Shown piece after piece: positions 7,257-12,478 of a stretch of DNA of 12,478 bases. The notes below the pieces were generated by a model that had not been told where the DNA came from, made no database searches, and worked only from the letters and a program-made list of their open reading frames with translations. The stretch comes from CAZNDN01 sp964571815 (GTDB taxonomy: Bacteria > Fibrobacterota > Chitinivibrionia > Chitinivibrionales > WJKA01): the NCBI GenBank assembly GCA_964571815.1, contig CAZNDN010000119.1:1-12478 (forward strand), read 5' to 3'. The position numbers and the translations under genes were made by a program. Positions within the stretch are counted from its first letter, which is position 1. Every line of letters starts with the position of its first letter.

Positions 7257-7313
7257 CAACGACCATATCGCGGCTTCGGCCGCAGCGTCCCTGCCCGTCG
7301 GTCGTTGTTCAAC
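7257..7313 (+). promoter_or_regulatory. Foldable 5' leader with C(TTCG)G hairpin upstream of the glycosidase gene
   Basis: CAACGACC (7257-7264) pairs perfectly with GGTCGTTG (7300-7307), an 8-bp outer stem. Inside it, GCGGC-TTCG-GCCGC (7270-7283) is a 5-bp hairpin closed by the very stable C(UUCG)G tetraloop. An alternative short pairing exists: GTTG (7304-7307) with CAAC (7310-7313), which competes with the outer stem. The element ends 20 bases before the Shine-Dalgarno sequence. It matches no riboswitch class I know; it may be an mRNA-stabilising or attenuating leader, or chance in GC-rich DNA. Confidence 0.35.
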
Positions 7314-7332
7314 TACCGTTTTCACAATTGTC

Positions 7333-7339
7333 GGAAGGA
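7333..7339 (+). promoter_or_regulatory. Ribosome binding site of the glycosidase gene
   Basis: GGAAGGA lies seven bases before the ATG at 7347, supporting that start, which is followed at once by a signal peptide. Confidence 0.65.
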
Positions 7340-7346
7340 TTAAACC

Positions 7347-9494
7347 ATGGGCTTCCCCAATCGTTTCCAACTGAGCGAGCGGCTGCCGATCCTGCTGTGT
7401 CTTTGCGTGCTCCCCGCCGCGATGAACGTGCGTGCCGAGCTGGATACTTCCCAACTCCCGGCGCCCGTGTTCGAGGCCGAGCCCGGCTATGTCGATCTGT
7501 ACTGGAAGGCGTGGGAGCTGGCATACGACCATATTGCCACCGATGAGGGGGCAATTCAGTCGCCGTTCATGGACGAGGGACGGCGGGAGGGGTACATCAG
7601 CCTGTGGGAGTCGGCATTCACCGCACACTTTACCCGGTACGCCCCGGAGGTGTTCCCCGGAATCCAAAGCCTCAACGAATACTACGCTCAGATCCACGAT
7701 AATGAATCGAGTTCCCAGACAATCGAGTACCCCAACAATCCTCCCATCCTTGCCTGGGCCGAGTGGCGCCATTATCTGATGACCGGCGATCAGGAGAGAG
7801 TGAAGTGGTTGCTGGAAGAAAACGAATACCTGCAGAAGCATTTCGCGTGGTTTCACGACAACCAGCAGCGTCAGTGGAATCAGTGGGGGAAAGGATACGG
7901 CTGGACCCACGCGGCAAGCGGCATGGTCAACACACCCCGTGGGCGGTACACATCGGGTGTCCATGATGTCTGTGAAGGACACGAACACTCCTGGACCTGC
8001 ACGGAACCGTCTACGACATATCCCTCGGGAGATTCCTTCAGTTGGCTCGATGCTATCGCACAGCAGTGTCTGTCGGCAAAATGCATTCATCTCCTGGCCG
8101 GGGCAATCGGCAACGAAACACTCGCGACCCGGTGGAAAGAGACCTGGGAGGAGTACAAAACGATTATCGACGAACAGTACTACCACAAGGGGCTGGGGAA
8201 GTACAAGGACGGCAGTGCGACCGGACTCTCCAATCCGCAGGTCGCGCGTACTCCGGTTTCGTTCTGGACGCTGGTCAGTGAAGCCGCCACTACCGAGCAC
8301 GCCGGCGTAGCAGTCGACAACATGATTTTCAATCAAGGGTTCTTCGGCGATGCCGCCCCGTTCCCGTCGCTGATCGCCGCCGATATCGACGCTGACATCG
8401 ACGGACGCGGCTGGCGCGGCGGCGTCTATCCGCCGCTGGTCTACATGGGCATCCAGGGATTGCACACGTACGGCTACACCGCCCGGGCGGCTCGTCTGGC
8501 CCGCAATATGGTCGAGCACATGTACCGTACCCGGGTGGATTTCGAACCGCATACCATCTGGGAGGCATACAGCCCCAGCGAGCGCAAACCCTCTACCGAT
8601 ACCGGCGGTGTTGATTTTGTCCGTCCCGACTATGTCGGGTGGTCGGGCCTGGGGCCGATTTCGCTCTTTATCGAACATGTACTCGGATTTCACACGATCG
8701 ACGCAGCCGCCAACCGTGTGGAATGGAACCTCCACTGGCCCGACAAACACGGCATCAGGCGCTTGTCGTTCGGTTCGGTACAGACCGACATTCTCCATGA
8801 AAGCGGCACCGTGACGGCATCGACTAACGAAGCCTATACCCTGGTGATCAACGGAGAGGAGCACGAAGTGAGCCCGGGTGAGCCCGTGACTATCTCGGTC
8901 GANNNNNNNNNNNNNNNNNNNNNNNNNNNNNNNNNNNNNNNNNNNNNNNNNNNNNNNNNNNNNNNNNNNNNNNNNNNNNNNNNNNNNNNNNNNNNNNNNN
9001 NNGAATCGCCGATGAAATGGAAAGTCACGGTCAACGGAACCGTACACTCCGAAATCGAAGGCTACGGCGGAGAGTGGCAGTATCTGTTGCTGAACGATGT
9101 GCCCCTGACGGAGGAGAGCAACACCGTCCATGTCGGAACATCGACGAGAAACTTCCTCTCGCTTGACTATGTAGAGGTGCTCACGCTCGATGCGACCGAC
9201 GCCAATCCGAAAAGTCACACTTCGAAACGATCGAATGTGCCGGAAAACCACGGGATACGGGTGGTCGACGGCGGCGTGGTGGTGTCGTTGGCCCGAAGCG
9301 GCATGACCACGGTCGATATCATGGACCTGGCCGGAAGACACGTGGCTCGTCCGGTGCGACGGAATATGAGTGCCGGAACGTATCGACTGGCGTTGCCCGA
9401 AGACGCTCGGTTGGGGGGCGGCAGAGTGTATATCGTGCGGCTGAAAGCCGGAGATGCGGTTCGTTCGCGGATGGTGATTGTGGCGGGGCGCTGA
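7347..9494 (+). CDS. Secreted MGH1/GH63/GH37-like putative glycoside hydrolase with sorting-like C-terminus
   Basis: The frame is 715 codons including about 34 within the N-run. Residues 1-30 form a signal peptide (cleavage likely after NVRA). Residues about 35-460 resemble the (alpha/alpha)6 catalytic domain of trehalase-like, mannosylglycerate hydrolase and GH63 enzymes: SLWESAFTAHFTRYAPEVFP, ASGMVNTPRGRY, SFSWLDAIAQQCLSA, GWRGGVYPPLVYMGIQGL (Trp356), TIWEAYSP (Glu406) and VGWSGLGPISLFIEHVLGF. Glu406 is a likely catalytic base. The usual Asp of the SGMDN-type motif, expected to be the general acid, is Val194 here. A beta-sandwich follows; the N-run cuts it near residue 519. The part after the gap, ending FLSLDYVEVLTL, looks like the close of a CBM6/35-like jelly roll. 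Residues 636-715 (TVDIMDLAGRHV, then SAGTYRL) form a T9SS-like sorting module. The substrate is unknown. Confidence 0.82.
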   Translation: MGFPNRFQLSERLPILLCLCVLPAAMNVRAELDTSQLPAPVFEAEPGYVDLYWKAWELAYDHIATDEGAIQSPFMDEGRREGYISLWESAFTAHFTRYAPEVFPGIQSLNEYYAQIHDNESSSQTIEYPNNPPILAWAEWRHYLMTGDQERVKWLLEENEYLQKHFAWFHDNQQRQWNQWGKGYGWTHAASGMVNTPRGRYTSGVHDVCEGHEHSWTCTEPSTTYPSGDSFSWLDAIAQQCLSAKCIHLLAGAIGNETLATRWKETWEEYKTIIDEQYYHKGLGKYKDGSATGLSNPQVARTPVSFWTLVSEAATTEHAGVAVDNMIFNQGFFGDAAPFPSLIAADIDADIDGRGWRGGVYPPLVYMGIQGLHTYGYTARAARLARNMVEHMYRTRVDFEPHTIWEAYSPSERKPSTDTGGVDFVRPDYVGWSGLGPISLFIEHVLGFHTIDAAANRVEWNLHWPDKHGIRRLSFGSVQTDILHESGTVTASTNEAYTLVINGEEHEVSPGEPVTISVXXXXXXXXXXXXXXXXXXXXXXXXXXXXXXXXXXESPMKWKVTVNGTVHSEIEGYGGEWQYLLLNDVPLTEESNTVHVGTSTRNFLSLDYVEVLTLDATDANPKSHTSKRSNVPENHGIRVVDGGVVVSLARSGMTTVDIMDLAGRHVARPVRRNMSAGTYRLALPEDARLGGGRVYIVRLKAGDAVRSRMVIVAGR
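8903..9002. other. Assembly gap (100 N) inside the glycosidase gene
   Basis: Exactly 100 N interrupt the gene after residue 518. A round 100 usually marks a gap of unknown length, so the true protein length is uncertain. The sequence on both sides reads in the same frame with plausible protein, so one gene spanning the gap is likely, but two genes or a frame change inside the gap cannot be excluded. Confidence 0.95.
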
Positions 9495-9559
9495 GTAATC
9501 CGCGAGCACATCGGCGAACCGACTTCACTGTCAAAGGCAGTTGATCAATAATCCCAACT

Positions 9560-9566
9560 AGGAGGT
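9560..9566 (+). promoter_or_regulatory. Ribosome binding site of the first propeller gene
   Basis: AGGAGGT is a near-perfect Shine-Dalgarno sequence three bases before the ATG at 9570. Just upstream, AGTTG (9539-9543) can pair with CAACT (9555-9559), a weak hairpin abutting the site. Confidence 0.65.
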
Positions 9567-9569
9567 CTT

Positions 9570-11690
9570 ATGCGAACGAATCGACTTTGTTTTCTTCTGC
9601 TTCTCACCGCACCGGCCATTGCCGTGCCCGTGTCACAAGCCACAGCCTGCGAGGAGTACACCTTTGAAGGGTACGGGTTCTACTTCTACAGCGACTCATA
9701 CGATGATTCCACGGGTTGTCATGCGCGCGACGGGATCTGGCGGGTGGACCTGAAAACCGGGGAGGAAGAGCAGATATTCGGGGACAACAGCGGACGCTAT
9801 CTGATTAGCCGGTGCGATCTGAGCTACCACGGAAGGCAACTTCTCTTTCACGGCGCCTCGATTGGAAACGGCGTGATCAATAACGACGGCAGCGGGTACG
9901 AGAAGATATCGGCGGATATTCCGCTGACCACGGAAAACGTACACCTCTATTGGACACGGCTGGGAGTATTCAGAACCGTGGGAGGAGAATTGCGGCGCTA
10001 CGATATCGCAAGCGGAGAGTATACCGTGGTCGGCTTTCCGAGCCTTCCCGGCTGGAACGACAACACCTTCAAGGGCGGCACGACGCCTAAAATGTGCCTG
10101 GCCTCCGGCGATGGAACGCGACTCTGGAACCGGGCGCACTACAAGACCATATCGTTCGGGCCGAAGAAATACGGCTATCCCACACACGGCGGACATACCA
10201 CATCGCATACGTTTTTCATCCTCAACGAAGACGGCAGCCCGCACCGGATGTTCGGCAGGAATTTCTGGGGGCACGGAGACCTTGTCACGCTTGACGGAGA
10301 ATATGTCTACTGGCAGGATTTCGGACACGAGGGATGGTGGATCGGCCGTCATTCCGACGGTCAGAAGATAGCGGATCTACGGCGCCCCCCCCTGCCCGTT
10401 CCTGCTCCCGGCTTTCATACCGCCTGTGGGGAAAAGGATGTGGTGCAGGATGCACGACGTCCGATGCATCATTGTACCAACGACAACGAGTGGTTCTATC
10501 TCTATACCGCACCGCGTTTTTTCGGACTCCCCGCAAGCGATATCGACAACGCATGTTTTTTCAATACGGTGTGGAACCGGCACACCAACAGCTATGTGAA
10601 AGTCCACGGTCCCGAAGACGGCACGTGGCTGCCGCGGTGCAGGTCCCTGACCGCCGTACAACTGGCCGGGTTCTGGAAAGGCTACGATCTGCCCGATATC
10701 AACGATACATCACCGTACCTTGTCGCGTACCAAAAAGAGATTACCTTTCACTGCGCCAAACAGACCACCCCCCTGGATACCACCGTCCGTATCGGGAATA
10801 TCAACGAAGGCCCCCTCGAGGACGTGACCGCAACGGTCGAGCCCCAAAGCGCCGAATCATGGCTCACGCCCTCGCTTACCCATACCGATATCACGATTAC
10901 CATGACACTGCGTGTGGATCCCGGCTCACTGCCTAATGAAGACAATCAGACCGCTACGGTTACCGTCCAGACAGCCTCGGCGCGAAATACGGCGTCAGTA
11001 AAGGTCCACGCAGACAAAACCATGCTTCCCCGGCCCGCCGACTTTGTTGTCTACCACGCGAACATGAGCGATTCGTTTGCCTATCCCGAGCTGACCTGGA
11101 ACGACCGGGCCGACGGCGAGGAGGGGTATGTCATCGAATTCCATACCAATCACAATCTCAACAAGACCTGGAGAGCGCTTGATACGCTCGACGCAAACAC
11201 TGTGCGCTATATCTCCAGATTGCATGCCTACACCGAAGAAACCAGCGCGGGAAAATACCGTATCCGTGCCTACACCGCCGATCAAACCTTCTCTCCTTAC
11301 TCCGTTGAGGGTTACTTCTGTGTGCCGCCCGACAGCCTGGTGCCGCCCGACCCGGCGTGGATACATGAAGGATGGTCCGAAGGCGATCCCCTGTCGGCAC
11401 ATAAAAGGAGGGGGTCTCCTGCGTGTCTCACCCAACCTGTCGTGGCCCCCACGGTCTCGTTTGCTCACGGCCGGGTGCGAGTCGCCGCGGGAGCTGCTTT
11501 TGCCGGGGGTACGATCAGACTTTTTCGCCCCGAAGGCCGGCTTGTCGCGAGCCGGCGGATACCGGATAATCACGATGGGCATCATCAGCTCTCACTGAAA
11601 TCGCCGGCTGGAGGAGTGGTGCTGCTGAAAACAACCGGAACCTCGGGCATCTCAACCGCAACCGAGCTGGTTGTTCTCCCGCACCACTGA
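9570..11690 (+). CDS. Secreted beta-propeller protein with BACON-like, FN3-like and sorting-like domains
   Basis: The 706-residue protein begins with a signal peptide (hydrophobic CFLLLLTAPAIA, mature start near ACEEYTF). Residues about 30-375 have the repeating blade pattern of TolB/PD40- or oligogalacturonate-lyase-like propellers: DGIWRVDLKTGEE, YHGRQLLFHG, NNDGSGYEKI, RYDIASGEY, ASGDGTRLWN, YVYWQDFGHEGWWIGRH. Residues about 384-486 resemble a BACON-like beta-sandwich (AESWLTPSLTHTD), about 489-590 an FN3-like domain (PELTWNDRADGEEGYVIEF), and 627-706 a T9SS-like C-terminal module (GTIRLFRPEGRLVASR). No catalytic residues are recognised, so binding, scaffolding or lyase activity are all possible. 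It lies 75 bp after the glycosidase and probably shares its transcript. The next gene is a close paralogue. Confidence 0.82.
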   Translation: MRTNRLCFLLLLTAPAIAVPVSQATACEEYTFEGYGFYFYSDSYDDSTGCHARDGIWRVDLKTGEEEQIFGDNSGRYLISRCDLSYHGRQLLFHGASIGNGVINNDGSGYEKISADIPLTTENVHLYWTRLGVFRTVGGELRRYDIASGEYTVVGFPSLPGWNDNTFKGGTTPKMCLASGDGTRLWNRAHYKTISFGPKKYGYPTHGGHTTSHTFFILNEDGSPHRMFGRNFWGHGDLVTLDGEYVYWQDFGHEGWWIGRHSDGQKIADLRRPPLPVPAPGFHTACGEKDVVQDARRPMHHCTNDNEWFYLYTAPRFFGLPASDIDNACFFNTVWNRHTNSYVKVHGPEDGTWLPRCRSLTAVQLAGFWKGYDLPDINDTSPYLVAYQKEITFHCAKQTTPLDTTVRIGNINEGPLEDVTATVEPQSAESWLTPSLTHTDITITMTLRVDPGSLPNEDNQTATVTVQTASARNTASVKVHADKTMLPRPADFVVYHANMSDSFAYPELTWNDRADGEEGYVIEFHTNHNLNKTWRALDTLDANTVRYISRLHAYTEETSAGKYRIRAYTADQTFSPYSVEGYFCVPPDSLVPPDPAWIHEGWSEGDPLSAHKRRGSPACLTQPVVAPTVSFAHGRVRVAAGAAFAGGTIRLFRPEGRLVASRRIPDNHDGHHQLSLKSPAGGVVLLKTTGTSGISTATELVVLPHH

Positions 11691-11942
11691 CTTGCGGTAT
11701 GGGAAAGCAGTAGCCGGGTCAAACGAATGGACCGCATCTTGCCGAACTCATCGTTGAAGAAATCATTCACGAACCGTCGTTGCAGGAAAGCATTCGCGGG
11801 AAGGGGCGGAGCATACAATCCACTTACTGCACCGAGCGATGCGCGCGGCAGGATTCGTGTCGCACGAGGCGCCCAGATTCCCGGCATCGGACCTTCGTGA
11901 ACACAATCAATCATTCCTCTGCTGAAAGGACATTGCGTCACC
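11691..11942. other. Intergenic region between the two propeller genes, 252 bp
   Basis: No supported gene, terminator or repeat is seen here. The stretch ATCAATCATTCC (11906-11917) is close to ATCAATAATCCC (9544-9555) at a broadly similar place before the paralogous gene, perhaps a remnant of the duplication. GAAAGGA at 11924-11930 is the likely ribosome binding site of the next gene. Confidence 0.4.
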
Positions 11943-12478
11943 ATGGAACACACCTCCAGTCAATCCGTCGTCAAACAAAGCCTTGTTTTGCTATGCCTGC
12001 TCACGGGGGCCGCGAGTGCCTACCAGGAGTACACATTCGAAGGATACGGCTTTTTTTACTACAAAGATTCCGCGAGTTGCCACGGCAAAGACGGTATCTG
12101 GCGAGTTGATCTGAAAACCGGCGAGAAGATACAACTGTTCGGTGACAACAGCGGGCGCTACCTGCTCGAAAAATGCGCGCTCAATTACAACGGCAAACAG
12201 CTCGTCTTCAGCGGCAAAAGCATCGGTAACGGGATAGTCAACAATGACGGTACGGGATACAAAAAGCTGCCCGCGTCCCTGCCGTTGGTTATGCATCCAC
12301 CCGGTAACGACATTTTCTGGTCCAGGCAGGGGTACTATGGTGTCTTCGGCGACAAGCTCAGACGATATGAGGTGGAGACCGGGGAATATGAAGAGCTTGC
12401 GTTCCCTGACCTGGTTGGCGGCGGCGTCAATGTTCCGTTCTACTGCTATGCATCGGGTGACGGCACGCGAGTCTGGAC
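11943..12478 (+). CDS. Tandem paralogue of the secreted propeller protein (partial, runs off the window)
   Basis: The frame opens with ATG at 11943 and stays open to the window end, giving 178 codons of an incomplete gene. A signal peptide is clear (SLVLLCLLTGAASA, cleavage before YQEY). The mature part begins EYTFEGYGF and follows the upstream protein closely: CHGKDGIWRVDLKTGEK, FGDNSGRYLLEKC, SIGNGIVNNDGTGYKKL, RRYEVETGEYEEL and ASGDGTRVW. By eye about half the positions are identical over the first 150 mature residues, with one four-residue deletion near the start. It is therefore a tandem duplicate of the propeller domain. Whether it keeps the BACON-like, FN3-like and C-terminal modules is not visible. 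GAAAGGA twelve bases upstream is a slightly distant ribosome binding site. Confidence 0.85.
   Translation, partial: MEHTSSQSVVKQSLVLLCLLTGAASAYQEYTFEGYGFFYYKDSASCHGKDGIWRVDLKTGEKIQLFGDNSGRYLLEKCALNYNGKQLVFSGKSIGNGIVNNDGTGYKKLPASLPLVMHPPGNDIFWSRQGYYGVFGDKLRRYEVETGEYEELAFPDLVGGGVNVPFYCYASGDGTRVW

Larger units (their letters stand above)
6947..7346. promoter_or_regulatory. Intergenic region with dyads and a foldable leader, 400 bp
   Basis: No convincing gene lies between the barrel protein and the glycosidase. The first 180 bases are GC-rich and featureless apart from a doubtful 45-codon reading frame at 6952-7089. From 7138 to 7313 the sequence becomes AT-rich and carries three dyads and a stem-loop element, listed separately. 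The size and structure suggest the glycosidase gene has its own promoter rather than depending only on read-through, though no clean -35/-10 pair is visible. Confidence 0.45.

Noticed and set aside
7248..9509. Very long minus-strand open frame across the glycosidase gene
   Set aside because: It is antisense to a gene with signal peptide, RBS and family motifs; its own translation is rich in Arg, His and Pro with no recognisable domain, as expected from a GC-rich shadow frame extended by the N-run.
11585..11953. Minus-strand 122-codon frame over the gap between the propeller genes
   Set aside because: A middle stretch looks protein-like (RRFVNDFFNDEFGKMR), but the frame overlaps the end of the first propeller gene and the start of the next, and no family is recognised.
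1..12478. CRISPR arrays, tRNA/rRNA genes, insertion sequences or prophage parts
   Set aside because: No regularly spaced repeats, cloverleaf-like elements, transposase motifs or phage proteins were seen on either strand.

Overview
The window is a stretch of bacterial chromosome of moderately high GC content, probably from an assembled scaffold because it holds a run of exactly 100 N. No RNA gene or marker protein is present, so taxonomy is inference. Three secreted proteins end in a short beta-rich module resembling the Por/T9SS-type C-terminal sorting domain. The regulator joins two winged-helix domains to a LacI-type sensor, and the cargo is exported carbohydrate-active proteins. Together these suggest the FCB group (for example a Fibrobacterota-like lineage) or the PVC group; I cannot place it more precisely.

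Region 1 (1-2278, plus strand) is a two-gene operon: one large subunit of the 2-hydroxyacyl-CoA dehydratase / double-cubane-cluster protein family, followed one base later by its ATP-dependent iron-sulfur activase. No second dehydratase subunit lies between or after them. That fits the two-component DCCP/reductase (YjiM/YjiL-like) layout better than the three-gene HgdCAB layout. A hairpin followed by four T residues near 2380-2422 may terminate this operon.

Region 2 (2422-3993, minus strand) encodes a transcription regulator with two successive GntR-type winged helices and a LacI-type periplasmic-binding-like sensor. It is divergent from the secreted cluster across a 397-bp intergenic region. 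That region has a 10-base direct repeat at exactly 20-bp period overlapping a candidate promoter for the regulator.

Region 3 (4391-12478, plus strand) is a cluster of four exported proteins. They are a cysteine-rich putative (alpha/alpha)-barrel protein, an MGH1/GH63/GH37-like putative glycosidase with an assembly gap in its C-terminal half, a beta-propeller protein with BACON-like and FN3-like domains, and a tandem paralogue of the propeller protein that runs off the window. The first three have sorting-domain-like C-termini. The 400-bp gap before the glycosidase carries three closely packed dyads and a foldable leader with a C(TTCG)G hairpin.

Most likely reading (inference): the regulator senses a sugar or oligosaccharide and controls a polysaccharide-handling locus whose products are exported or displayed on the surface, while the iron-sulfur pair at the left is a separate reductive metabolic unit. 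The most notable items are the Val in place of Asp in the expected SGMDN-type catalytic motif of the glycosidase, the unfamiliar first barrel protein, the tandem propellers, and the regulatory DNA in the two large intergenic regions.
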